Positions 1-8,745 of a stretch of DNA of 64,000 nucleotides are shown here, piece after piece; positions within the stretch are counted from its first letter, which is position 1, and every line of letters begins with the position of its first letter. Under the pieces are notes generated by a model. It did not search any database. It had not been told where the DNA came from and was given only the letters and a program-made list of their open reading frames with translations. The DNA is from Pedobacter hartonius. Lineage in GTDB: Bacteria; Bacteroidota; Bacteroidia; Sphingobacteriales; Sphingobacteriaceae. Made by a program: the position numbers and the translations under genes. Where the stretch lies: contig NZ_FNRA01000004.1 of assembly GCF_900107535.1 (NCBI RefSeq), positions 248,001-312,000 of the forward strand. The letters are read 5' to 3'.

Positions 1-2069
1 ACGACCGCTTCAACCTCCGTACAGCGGTGAACAGTACACTGTCAAAAATATTTTCAACAGGACTGAACCTCAACCTTTCCTATGCAAAAACCAGGCAGGT
101 TGGTGCATCGGGCGACGGTTTCGGGAATGGCAACCAGGGAGCAAGTGTATTGCGTTATGCGCTGTTGCGCTCACCGGCAACACCTGTGTTTAAAAGTAAC
201 GGCGATTATGTAGACCTGCCGGAAAACCCTTCCTTTTTTGGTGACGGCTTAAACCCGGTAGGGTATGCCGACAATTTTGACAGAAGTTACAACGCTTACA
301 GCGTTTTGGGAAGTGTATTTGCGGAAGCAAATATTGCCAAAGGACTGAAACTGCGTACCACCTTTGGTGGAAACCTGGTCATTACCGACTTCAAGCAGTT
401 CTTTAAGATCTGGGGAAGTGACCGCTCGCTGAACTCACCGGGAAGTCTGGCCCGCTCCAACGCAAACCAGTTTGACTATAACTGGACCAATACCCTTACC
501 TATAATTTCAAATTGGATAAAAATCAAACCATAAATCTGCTTGCGGGTAGCGAAGCCATTAAAAGCCGCACAAACGGCTTATCGGCGTCAAGATCTATTT
601 TCCCAAACCAGTCTGACAACTTTCAGTACCTGGATAATGGTATAGGCATCCAGCAGAACGGAGAGAATGAATCGCGCTGGGCGCTGTTCTCCCTCTTTGG
701 CCGTGCAGATTACCAGTATGCAGATAAATACCTGGCGAGTTTTACCGTTCGCCGTGACGGATCTTCACGCCTGAGCCCGGACAACCGCTATGGTAATTTT
801 TATGCAGGTTCTGTTGGCTGGCGCCTGGATCAGGAAGATTTCCTGAAAGGTTTTGAACAGCTGTCGATGCTGAAGCTCCGGGCAAGTATCGGGCAGACCG
901 GTAACCAGGAGATCAGCAATTACGCCTATACCACCCTCAACTCTTTCGTAGGTTTCTATCCCTTTGGCGGAACGCCGGTGATCGGAAACTCACTGACATC
1001 AAGGGGAAACAGTAATATCACCTGGGAAACGAGTACACAAACCAATTTCGGACTGGACGCCGGTTTTTTTGAGGATAACCTGCAGCTGAGTGCCGATTAC
1101 TTTATACGTGATAACTCTGATATCTTATTCGCCAATCCCCTGCCGCCAAGTGCCGGCGGAGGATCAAGCCCTTTTATCAATGCCGGAAAAGTAAGGAACC
1201 AGGGCTTTGAACTGCAGATCTCTTACCGTAAGACACTTTCTGACGACTGGAGCTTTGACGTTTCAGGAAACCTGGCAACCCTGAAGAACAAGGTTGTATC
1301 ACTCGCTGGATCTCCAATCCAGGGAGGGCGTATCGCAAATGAATACAATGCCACGCTCACCACAGTTGGTCAGCCAATCGGTGCTTTTTACCTGATCCCG
1401 ATGGAAGGCATCTTCCAGAATAAACTGGACATCTTTACGCACGCTTACCAGGGCGCAGGCATCCAGCCGGGTGATGTAAAATATAAAGATACCAACGGTG
1501 ATGGAGTGATCAATGAAAACGACCGTGAGATTGCCGGGAGCCCTATTCCAAAACTCACCTATGGTTTTACCGGAAACGTAAGGTTTAAGAGTTTTGACCT
1601 CAGCATTTTCTTCCAGGGAGCCTATGGCAATAAGTTATATAACCAGATCTCTACTGAGACCGAAGGTTTTTACAGGGCCTTTAATGTGACCGAAGAGGTG
1701 GCTACAGGCAGCTGGACCGGTGAAGGAAGCACCAATCAATATCCGCGCCTTACCTGGAGCTCAGCTTCATCTACCAATAATACCAGGCCATCTACCCGCT
1801 TCCTGGAAAGCGGTTCATACCTGCGCCTGAAGAATGCGCAGATCGGTTATAGCTTTACCCCTAAATTGTTGTCTAACCTGAAAATCGCCTCAATGCGTGT
1901 TTATGTAAGCGGACAGAACCTGCTGACGTTCACAAAATATAAAGGGCTTGACCCGGAAATTTACACGAGTAGTAACGGCCAGGGGGATGGCGTAAGGGCC
2001 GTAGGTATCGATTGGGGTACTTATCCTTCAGCCAGAATTTATACACTAGGCCTTAATGTTAACTTTTAA
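1..2069 (+). CDS. SusC/RagA-type TonB-dependent outer-membrane receptor, 3' part only
   Basis: The reading frame is already open at the left edge (frame of position 3), so the start, signal peptide, carboxypeptidase-like domain and plug lie outside the window. What remains is about 689 residues of outer-membrane beta-barrel, with alternating aromatic strands, an EF-hand-like loop (DTNGDGVINENDRE) and a terminal strand ending in aromatic NVNF, as is typical of SusC barrels. SusC proteins import glycans, peptides or other nutrients across the outer membrane using TonB energy, with a SusD lipoprotein as lid. The SusD gene follows after 3 bp, so the two are almost certainly cotranscribed. The substrate cannot be told from this part. 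The family call is very secure. Confidence 0.95.
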   Translation, partial: DRFNLRTAVNSTLSKIFSTGLNLNLSYAKTRQVGASGDGFGNGNQGASVLRYALLRSPATPVFKSNGDYVDLPENPSFFGDGLNPVGYADNFDRSYNAYSVLGSVFAEANIAKGLKLRTTFGGNLVITDFKQFFKIWGSDRSLNSPGSLARSNANQFDYNWTNTLTYNFKLDKNQTINLLAGSEAIKSRTNGLSASRSIFPNQSDNFQYLDNGIGIQQNGENESRWALFSLFGRADYQYADKYLASFTVRRDGSSRLSPDNRYGNFYAGSVGWRLDQEDFLKGFEQLSMLKLRASIGQTGNQEISNYAYTTLNSFVGFYPFGGTPVIGNSLTSRGNSNITWETSTQTNFGLDAGFFEDNLQLSADYFIRDNSDILFANPLPPSAGGGSSPFINAGKVRNQGFELQISYRKTLSDDWSFDVSGNLATLKNKVVSLAGSPIQGGRIANEYNATLTTVGQPIGAFYLIPMEGIFQNKLDIFTHAYQGAGIQPGDVKYKDTNGDGVINENDREIAGSPIPKLTYGFTGNVRFKSFDLSIFFQGAYGNKLYNQISTETEGFYRAFNVTEEVATGSWTGEGSTNQYPRLTWSSASSTNNTRPSTRFLESGSYLRLKNAQIGYSFTPKLLSNLKIASMRVYVSGQNLLTFTKYKGLDPEIYTSSNGQGDGVRAVGIDWGTYPSARIYTLGLNVNF

Positions 2070-2072
2070 TCC

Positions 2073-3530
2073 ATGAAGAACATATATATCATACCGCTTT
2101 CTCTTTGTCTGCTGCTTGGCACGGGATGCAAGAAATTTCTTGATCAGCCTGCCCTGGGTTATTATTCAAATGAAGATCTTTTCAGTAATGATGCCACAGC
2201 AGTTACTGCCGTTAATGCGGCTTATATTCCTCTGACCTTTACTGACGCGGCAGCAAACCCGGTTTGGGTACTGGGTGATGTGGCCTCGGATGATGTGATC
2301 ATTGGCGGAAATGCCGGTGAACAGGCCGACTATACGGGTGTTGACCTGTTTAACATACTCCCTACGAATTCTGCAGTGCAATCGCTATGGTCGCGCTATT
2401 ACAATGGCATCAACCGCTGTAACGTGGTTACAGACGGGTTGACGGCCGAAAATACCAAAGTATCAGAAGCCATGCGCACACAGATACTCGCGCAGGCGAA
2501 GTTCTTAAGGGCATACTATTATTTTACGCTGACCAATTTCTACGGGAACATTCCTTTGCGTCTGAAAGTAAGTGCCCTTACTGACGCCCCGGTTACCTCA
2601 TCCACACAGGTACAGGTGTATACACAGATTGAAAAAGACCTGAATGAGGCCAGTGCAGGTTTGCCCGAAAAATGGACAGCTACAAGCGATATCGGCAGGG
2701 CAACGAAAGGGGCTGCGCTGGCTTTACTGGCAAAGGCTTCCCTGTTCCAGAAGAAATATACCGAAGCAGCTCAGTTTGTCACACAGGTGGAAGCACTGGG
2801 TTACCAGCTGACAGATAATTTCAGTGATAATTTCAATTCATCGGCCAAGACCAATAATGAAGTTATTTTTTCTGTATACCATACCCGCGGTGCGCAGCCA
2901 TCACAGGGCAATTCATTAAATTACTGGTTTGCCCCACGCTCATTAAACGGGGCAGGGGTGTTTTATCCTACACAAAGCCTGGTAGATAATTTTGAAAGTA
3001 ATGACCCGCGTTTGGACCTTACCATTGCCCGTACAGGAAAACCTTATTTCGACAGCACATTCGATGTATCATGGTCTACCACCGGGTACCTGTCTAAAAA
3101 ACATGTGCAGCCGCTAAGTGAAGTGCCATCCACCACGAAAAATGACGGAAATCTCAATTATGAAGCCATCCGTTTTGCAGATGTTTTGCTGGTAAAAGCC
3201 GAGGCACTGAATGAATCAGGACAGTCTGCCGCAGCGTTGGTGCCGCTTAACCGCGTTCGCGAACGCGCCCGTAAGAACTTCAGCGGTACAGCACCGGCAG
3301 ATTTGCTGCCAGCCATTACCAATACTGACCAGACACAACTCAGAGATATCATCCGCCGTGAGCGCCGCTCTGAGATGGCGCTTGAATTTCAGCGGTTCTT
3401 TGACGTGATCCGCTATGGGCAGGCTTATGCCGATGCCGTGATCAGGCCCGGCTCGCCTAATTTTAATTATGCACAGCACAAGTTTTTCCCCATTCCGCAA
3501 ACAGAACTGAATGCAAATGGGAATTTATAA
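2073..3530 (+). CDS. SusD/RagB-family outer-membrane lipoprotein
   Basis: This is a 485-residue SusD-type surface lipoprotein that would bind substrate over the SusC barrel encoded just upstream. The N-terminus is a lipoprotein signal peptide with lipobox LGTGC and acceptor Cys19, followed by KKFLDQ, a very common start of mature SusD proteins. The middle has TPR-like helices including AQAKFLRAYYYF. The C-terminus carries the typical RRERRSEMALEFQRFFDVIRYG segment and ends FPIPQTELNANGNL. Length and both ends are normal, so the gene is intact. A LamG lipoprotein follows 25 bp downstream and probably belongs to the same operon. The ligand is unknown. Confidence 0.96.
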   Translation: MKNIYIIPLSLCLLLGTGCKKFLDQPALGYYSNEDLFSNDATAVTAVNAAYIPLTFTDAAANPVWVLGDVASDDVIIGGNAGEQADYTGVDLFNILPTNSAVQSLWSRYYNGINRCNVVTDGLTAENTKVSEAMRTQILAQAKFLRAYYYFTLTNFYGNIPLRLKVSALTDAPVTSSTQVQVYTQIEKDLNEASAGLPEKWTATSDIGRATKGAALALLAKASLFQKKYTEAAQFVTQVEALGYQLTDNFSDNFNSSAKTNNEVIFSVYHTRGAQPSQGNSLNYWFAPRSLNGAGVFYPTQSLVDNFESNDPRLDLTIARTGKPYFDSTFDVSWSTTGYLSKKHVQPLSEVPSTTKNDGNLNYEAIRFADVLLVKAEALNESGQSAAALVPLNRVRERARKNFSGTAPADLLPAITNTDQTQLRDIIRRERRSEMALEFQRFFDVIRYGQAYADAVIRPGSPNFNYAQHKFFPIPQTELNANGNL

Positions 3531-3555
3531 TCAGCAATTTAAATGCAATCTGATC

Positions 3556-4614
3556 ATGACTCTTAAGAAATATATCGTACCCGGCCGTCTGTTATTTGCT
3601 TTACTGCTTGCGGCAGCCATTATCTCTTCCTGTAAGGATGATGATGTCAAACCGGACTATAACGCAAATAAAACAAGCCTGAAGCAACTGACAGACTCTG
3701 TGAGCCTGGTGTATACGCAAAGCCCGGAAGGGCATGACCTGGGGCAATACCCCAAACAGGCAAGAAGCACGCTGAAAGAAGCTGTTGACCTCGCTACCAC
3801 CGTTACCACCGGCGAACATACGCAGGAACAGGTGAATAATGCATTTGCAAACCTGCGCAGGGCGATAGTAGATTTTAACGGCAGGAAGATCGAAGAAGTA
3901 GCAGCAGAAAACCTGATTGCCAAATGGCTGTTCAACGGGAATACACTGGATGCTACGGCTAACCACCATGACGGACAGCTGATGTCTGGCATTATTGGTA
4001 CGGCTGCCAGCCATTCTGATGGCGGTGTACTGCCGATATTAACTACAGACCGTTTCGGACAAACGGGCAACGCCTATGAATTTGCAAACGGAGCGTATGT
4101 AGAAGTTCCGTACGCAACCTCCCTTAACCCGGAAATACTGAGTATCAGTCTGTGGATCAATCCCAAAGAGGCTTTTAGTAACAATTATATCTTATCACTG
4201 AACAAATGGAACGGTTTTAAGTTCCAGTTGCAGACGGATAACTTCCTGTTCATGACCTTAAAAACAGGATCTGCTACCTATGACAGGGATAGTAACCCTG
4301 GTAAAATGGTAACGGGCGAATGGCACCATGCAGTAGTTACAGCAGGAAACGGTGCGATCACTTTTTATGTAGACGGCGTTCAGGTAAAAACGGAAAGTGC
4401 TTCGGGTACCGCTTTTAAACTCGCTACGCCGGTTAATCTTGCTATCGGACAGTTATTGCCTAAAGCTGTGTTTAACTATACCGATACGACCAGTCCGTTT
4501 TACTTCTCCAGCGCCTCTTTTTTCAAAGGTTCCCTGGATGATATCAGGTATTATAATAAGGCACTTTCTTCGGATGAGGTCATGAAAATTTATAACAATG
4601 AAAAACCGGATTAA
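3556..4614 (+). CDS. LamG/concanavalin-like lipoprotein of the SusCD operon
   Basis: This predicted surface lipoprotein has 352 residues. I chose the ATG at 3556 because it places a lipoprotein signal peptide (lipobox ISSC, Cys26) at the N-terminus; an in-frame start at 3511 would add 15 polar residues and overlap the SusD gene. Residues 35-105 are a helical spacer. Residues 110-350 form a LamG/laminin-G-like jelly roll, recognised by LIAKWLFNGNTLDATANHHDG, the ISLWINP strand, WHHAVVTA and DDIRYYNKALSSDEV. Such domains usually bind glycans, so this is probably the third surface component of the adjacent uptake system. No catalytic residues are evident. Confidence 0.85.
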   Translation: MTLKKYIVPGRLLFALLLAAAIISSCKDDDVKPDYNANKTSLKQLTDSVSLVYTQSPEGHDLGQYPKQARSTLKEAVDLATTVTTGEHTQEQVNNAFANLRRAIVDFNGRKIEEVAAENLIAKWLFNGNTLDATANHHDGQLMSGIIGTAASHSDGGVLPILTTDRFGQTGNAYEFANGAYVEVPYATSLNPEILSISLWINPKEAFSNNYILSLNKWNGFKFQLQTDNFLFMTLKTGSATYDRDSNPGKMVTGEWHHAVVTAGNGAITFYVDGVQVKTESASGTAFKLATPVNLAIGQLLPKAVFNYTDTTSPFYFSSASFFKGSLDDIRYYNKALSSDEVMKIYNNEKPD

Positions 4615-4691
4615 ACGTTTTCCATTGCTTGCTGAAGTGCAGACTGAGTTTGATCACCGTCGTTTCCATCAAAACCACTATATTGGGCGGC

Positions 4692-5843
4692 ATGACCAGG
4701 AAACCGAAGTTACAAAAAATCATTGCCCCAGTGGACAGGTTCATTCAGCTGGAATACAGCAGCGGAGTGATATTGCTGATCAGTGTGTTGATTGCTATTC
4801 TATGGTCAAATTCTGCCTTTCATGAGTCTTATCACCGGTTATGGGAGATTAATTTCACAGCTGGTTTTGGCCAGTATGCATTGAAGCAACCCTTTCATAT
4901 CTGGATCAATGACGGCCTGATGGCTATTTTCTTTTTTGTGATTGGCCTGGAGCTGAAAAGGGAATTTATGGATGGTGAGCTGTCTTCCCTGAGCAAGGCG
5001 CTGCTGCCAATGATGGCTGCCATCGGCGGAATGCTTGTCCCTGCACTCATCTATTCACTGATCAATATGGGCACCGCAGGCAGTCAGGGATGGGGCATTC
5101 CTATGGCTACGGATATCGCCTTTGCGCTGGCTTTGTTATCCATGGCGGGGAAACACATTCCGCCTGCTGTAAAAATATTCTTGTCTGCACTGGCCGTAGC
5201 AGATGACCTTGGTGCTATACTGGTGATTGCTTTTTTTTATAGCTCAGGTGTGGATCTTGTTGCTCTGGGCGTAGCCGGGTTATTTGTGCTGGTGTTAATT
5301 GCGGGAAACAGGCTTGGGGTAAAGTCTGTTCTGTTTTATCTGTTGGGCGGACTTGCGGTTTGGCTCGGCTTCTTGCTATCGGGAGTACATGCCACCCTGG
5401 CCGGAGTAATCGTAGCATTCACCATACCTTCGGATACGCTGCTGCCAAAGCTGGAACAGGGATTACACCCATGGGTAGCTTTCTTAATTATGCCTCTTTT
5501 TGCACTGGCCAACTCGGGCATCAGCATTGGGACTGACTTTCTGCATGCAATTATCAACCCGGTATCTATCGGAGTGACCGCAGGGCTTGTGGTTGGGAAA
5601 TGCGCCGGGATTTTTCTGTTTACATGGGCGATGGTAAAACTCGGGTTAAGCTCGCTTCCGCATGAGGCTACCTGGAAACATATGTTAGGTATAGCTTTAC
5701 TTGGCGGGATCGGGTTTACCATGTCCTTGTTTATCAGCGGGCTTGCCTTTAAAGATCCCCTGTTGGTTGAACAGGCCAAGTACGGCATCCTGATTGCTTC
5801 AGTAATCGCGGGTGTACTCGGGAGTATGGTATTAAGAAAGTAA
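4692..5843 (+). CDS. nhaA: Na+/H+ antiporter NhaA
   Basis: NhaA is an inner-membrane antiporter that expels Na+ in exchange for protons and controls internal pH and sodium. The 383-residue product shows the family signature: LMAIFFFVIGLELKREF, the ATDIAFALALLSM segment, and ALAVADDLGAI, whose paired aspartates (Asp171-Asp172 here) match the ion-binding pair of NhaA. It also has the late GIGFTMSLFISGLAF segment. About 11-12 membrane helices are visible and the length is normal. I prefer the ATG at 4692 (MTRKPKLQK) over one at 4629 because the extra 21 residues resemble no NhaA. The gene converges tightly on alkA, with 3 bp between them. Confidence 0.95.
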   Translation: MTRKPKLQKIIAPVDRFIQLEYSSGVILLISVLIAILWSNSAFHESYHRLWEINFTAGFGQYALKQPFHIWINDGLMAIFFFVIGLELKREFMDGELSSLSKALLPMMAAIGGMLVPALIYSLINMGTAGSQGWGIPMATDIAFALALLSMAGKHIPPAVKIFLSALAVADDLGAILVIAFFYSSGVDLVALGVAGLFVLVLIAGNRLGVKSVLFYLLGGLAVWLGFLLSGVHATLAGVIVAFTIPSDTLLPKLEQGLHPWVAFLIMPLFALANSGISIGTDFLHAIINPVSIGVTAGLVVGKCAGIFLFTWAMVKLGLSSLPHEATWKHMLGIALLGGIGFTMSLFISGLAFKDPLLVEQAKYGILIASVIAGVLGSMVLRK

Positions 5844-5846
5844 TTG

Positions 5847-6506
5847 CTATTTCTTCACACGGAGTGACAGGTAATAATGCCACAATATCATTGTGGCTAC
5901 CGTACGGTAAGGCTGCCATTTTGAGGCAATACCCAGCAGTTCTTCCCGGGACGTATCCTTCGGCAGCTTTTTCAACTGCTTCAATGCGTTCACCGCAGCC
6001 AAGTCTCCAACCGGAAAAATATCTGGTCTTTGCAATACGAACATCAGATAGACATCAATTGTCCAGTTGCCAATGCCCTTTAACCGGTTCAGCATGGCGC
6101 GCAGTTCAGCATCAGGCAGTTCTTCTGCCGAGGCCAGGTTAAGCTGTCCCTTTACTATTGCCTCAGCAAGGGACCTCACATATGCTGTTTTCTGGCGGCT
6201 GAAATAACAAGACCTCAGCTCTTCGTCGGTCAGTAATAACACTCGCTCCGGGCTGATCTCCGTCGTTTTTTCACGCAGCTTATTTAAGGCCGCAAGTGCT
6301 GAAGCGAGGGATACCTGCTGTTCCAGGATAATGTGGACCAGCGTTTCAAAAGTGTTTGCCCGCGTCCACATTGGTGGATAGCCATAAGTCTGGATAATGA
6401 ACATCAGGTCAGCATCACCCGAGGCCAGTACATCACAGATCAAATGGAAGTTTTCCGAAGAAAACGTTCCAGGCAGCGCATCAATGGAAGGATGATGAGG
6501 TAACAT
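5847..6506 (-). CDS. DNA-3-methyladenine glycosylase II-type (AlkA-like) repair enzyme
   Basis: This 219-residue protein of the HhH-GPD superfamily should remove alkylated bases from DNA in base-excision repair. The helix-hairpin-helix is LKGIGNWTIDVYL (residues 142-154), and the catalytic aspartate sits in FPVGDLA (Asp168), spaced as in AlkA. The N-terminal half includes ETLVHIILEQQVS, the usual glycosylase helix. The ATG at 6506 is used; an upstream TTG at 6515 would add only three residues. The protein is short compared with E. coli AlkA (282 aa) because the N-terminal beta domain is missing, which is common for the compact bacterial forms. Confidence 0.88.
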   Translation of the reverse strand: MLPHHPSIDALPGTFSSENFHLICDVLASGDADLMFIIQTYGYPPMWTRANTFETLVHIILEQQVSLASALAALNKLREKTTEISPERVLLLTDEELRSCYFSRQKTAYVRSLAEAIVKGQLNLASAEELPDAELRAMLNRLKGIGNWTIDVYLMFVLQRPDIFPVGDLAAVNALKQLKKLPKDTSREELLGIASKWQPYRTVATMILWHYYLSLRVKK

Positions 6507-6532
6507 CGTATTCAAAACAAATTTGATTAAGA

Positions 6533-7342
6533 TTAGAATTTAATCAGCAGTTTTTCAGCAGTCAGTTTGCCGTTCCTGTAATATTCGAAGAACCAGTTTT
6601 CATCTCTTTTAAAAACTATTCCGTTAGAGGATCCGTTATCTGCGATAAAATAATCATCCGCTGAGGTCTTATAAAGCGTTAGAATTTTTTTAGGCGTTGT
6701 ATCTATCAGCTGATATCCATTGGCTGTTGGTTGTGCATATAATGTTCCGGCAGTTTGAGCAGCTTCTGTTGCAATTACTTTTGCCGCCGGCTGAGTTGCC
6801 GCTACCGTTTGTCCTGTTGCTACCGCCTGGCTTGCGGCTGCAGGCTGGCTCAGTACAGTTTGACTTGCCGTTGCAGGAGCATTTGCTGTCTGTTGTGCTG
6901 TTGCATTTGCCGGAGCAGCATAGGCGTAAGGAAGCTCATTCAGGGAAACGAATGCATCTTTCAAAGCAAGGTTGTAGGAAAGTTCAAATTCTTTCTCCCT
7001 GCTTTTTCCCTGTTTACCCGTGAAGATCACATTGCCTCTGCAATCTTTCAATACAATCGTAAGATTGGTACTGAACATGCTGTTTTTCTCCAAAATGTCG
7101 AAATTGAGCGCATTGCATTTGTTGTTGAAGATTTCAGCAGGCAGTTCTGCATTATCAAAATATACGGTGAAACCTTTATCTTCCAGCAGGCCTTTTGCGC
7201 GGCTGTTCAGGTTGTATTGGTCTGCTTGTTTAAGAAAGCCGAATTTTTCGGGTACGATCACATATTTGTAGTTATTGATCGTGTTCTGTGCATAACCCGA
7301 GAAGGAAAGGAGTACAAGGAATAGGAAAATGTATTTTTTCAT
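6533..7342 (-). CDS. secreted protein of unknown function with Ala/Gln/Thr-rich linker
   Basis: I do not recognise a named family. The 269-residue protein begins with a clear signal peptide (MKKYIFLFLVLLSFSGYAQ), so it is exported to the periplasm or outer membrane. Residues 20-140 form a folded region starting NTINNYKYVIVPEKFGFL, a type of opening I have seen in conserved Bacteroidota secreted proteins. Residues about 143-195 are a low-complexity Ala/Gln/Thr/Pro linker. The last 70 residues look like a small beta-rich module that ends GKLTAEKLLIKF. It is divergent from the GH43 gene across 295 bp. No catalytic motif is visible. Confidence 0.7.
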   Translation of the reverse strand: MKKYIFLFLVLLSFSGYAQNTINNYKYVIVPEKFGFLKQADQYNLNSRAKGLLEDKGFTVYFDNAELPAEIFNNKCNALNFDILEKNSMFSTNLTIVLKDCRGNVIFTGKQGKSREKEFELSYNLALKDAFVSLNELPYAYAAPANATAQQTANAPATASQTVLSQPAAASQAVATGQTVAATQPAAKVIATEAAQTAGTLYAQPTANGYQLIDTTPKKILTLYKTSADDYFIADNGSSNGIVFKRDENWFFEYYRNGKLTAEKLLIKF

Positions 7343-7637
7343 CTGTTATTCTTTAAGCTACAAATATAGTTTTTATAGTTTCAAAGATTTCCTCTATGGG
7401 TTCAAAAAATAGCTGAAAGATGAGATGCAGCAGTAACTTCGGCTCTTCTTAAACTATTGGGCATTTCAGGGGTTATTACAGGTAGACCATCATCATGCTT
7501 ATCTCTATGACATACCTGGGACCAGCAATTAGACTACATTGGTTGTTAATGGAAAAGATTTGAGTTATATTAAACGAAAATTGCAGGCAAGTTTGGAAGG
7601 CATCTTCCTTATGCAGCAACTGAGCTAAAATATCATT

Positions 7638-8633
7638 ATGAACAAGGTACCCTTCTCTCAAATAACCGGGAAACTGGTAATTTTCTTACTCTTTATCTGT
7701 TGTCAAATCAGTATTGCCAGCGGACAGCAAACTCAAAAGATGATTACCAATCCCGTTTTGCCGGGCTATTATGCCGATCCTACAATTGTTGAAGATAAGG
7801 GCACTTATTATATTTATGCCACTATAGATCCCTGGGGCAAAGAAGAACTTGCTGTTTTTGAAACTAAAGATTTTATCAAATTTGAGCAAAAGCATATTAA
7901 CTGGCCTACTAAAAAGGACTGTACCAGTTCCACGTCCAAAAATTCTATGGTATGGGCGCCCTCAGTGGTTAAAGGTAAGGACAACAAATTTTATATGTAT
8001 GTTGCCGTGGGCAGCGAAGTATGGGCGGGAGTGGGCAATACACCGCTGGGGCCATGGAAGAATATCAAAGCAGATCAGAGCCCGCTGATCAGGGCCGATG
8101 AATATCCTGGTGTACATAATATCGATCCTGATTGTTTTATTGACGAGGATGGACAGGCTTATTTATACTGGGGGTCTGGTTTTAACTGGGTGAACGGGCA
8201 TTGCATGGCTGTAAAACTGAAAAAAGATATGTACACATTTGATGGTAAACCTGTTGAAGTGACCACCCCGCACTTTTTTGAGGGTGCGCATATGATCAGG
8301 AGGAACAATAAATATTACCTGATGTTCTCCGAAGGTAAAGCCATAGATCCAACCTATCAGGTCGGTTATGCCACAGGCACAAGTCCTCTGGGGCCATTCA
8401 AAGAGGATGATCACCGTGTGATCCTGAAGACCTCGGCAGATAGTGTAGTTTACGGGCCCGGTCACCATACCGTATTTCGCAGGAAGAACCAGGATTATAT
8501 TCTGTACCACAGGATATTTCCACAGGATAAAGCCTATGTTTTAAGACAGTTATGTATCGATAGCCTGAACTTTGACCGCAATGGAAATATACTTAAGATC
8601 AGTGGAAGGAACGGCGTGGCTGTGATCAGATAA
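7638..8633 (+). CDS. glycoside hydrolase family 43 enzyme, secreted
   Basis: This is a five-bladed beta-propeller glycosidase of 331 residues, probably releasing arabinose or xylose units in the periplasm or outside the cell. The signal peptide covers residues 1-29. The three GH43 carboxylates can be placed: the general base Asp47 in GYYADPTIVED, the pKa-modulating Asp163 in NIDPDCFIDEDG, and the acid Glu215 in FFEGAHMIRR. Blade-like repeats such as YYIYA and YYLMFSEG are evident. Length suits a single-domain enzyme with no carbohydrate-binding module. No SusCD pair adjoins it, so it looks like a stand-alone enzyme. Exact substrate cannot be assigned. Confidence 0.92.
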   Translation: MNKVPFSQITGKLVIFLLFICCQISIASGQQTQKMITNPVLPGYYADPTIVEDKGTYYIYATIDPWGKEELAVFETKDFIKFEQKHINWPTKKDCTSSTSKNSMVWAPSVVKGKDNKFYMYVAVGSEVWAGVGNTPLGPWKNIKADQSPLIRADEYPGVHNIDPDCFIDEDGQAYLYWGSGFNWVNGHCMAVKLKKDMYTFDGKPVEVTTPHFFEGAHMIRRNNKYYLMFSEGKAIDPTYQVGYATGTSPLGPFKEDDHRVILKTSADSVVYGPGHHTVFRRKNQDYILYHRIFPQDKAYVLRQLCIDSLNFDRNGNILKISGRNGVAVIR

Positions 8634-8696
8634 ATTGTCTCAAAGTACAGTGCCCGGACAGTATCCTGATTTTGGGGCATTGTACTTTGAGACAAT
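8634..8696. terminator. long inverted repeat, probable bidirectional terminator
   Basis: Positions 8634-8649 are exactly complementary to 8681-8696. The stem continues inward with GTGCCC against GGGCAT, giving 22 pairs with one G:U and a 19-nt loop. It begins immediately after the GH43 stop codon and lies before the convergent TolC gene's 3' end, so it can serve both directions. A long U-tract is absent. Confidence 0.7.
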
Positions 8697-8745
8697 CTCT
8701 TTATCCTGTTCCGGCAGGAAAGGAGGGAGCCCATTCAGCTCCCTG

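Noticed and set aside
4598..4825. Frame overlapping the LamG and NhaA genes
   Set aside because: It lies across the ends of two well-supported genes in another frame.
6755..7324. Plus-strand frame of about 190 codons opposite the secreted unknown protein
   Set aside because: Its cysteine-rich start comes from reading the Ala/Gln-rich linker backwards. The minus frame has a signal peptide and is the real gene.
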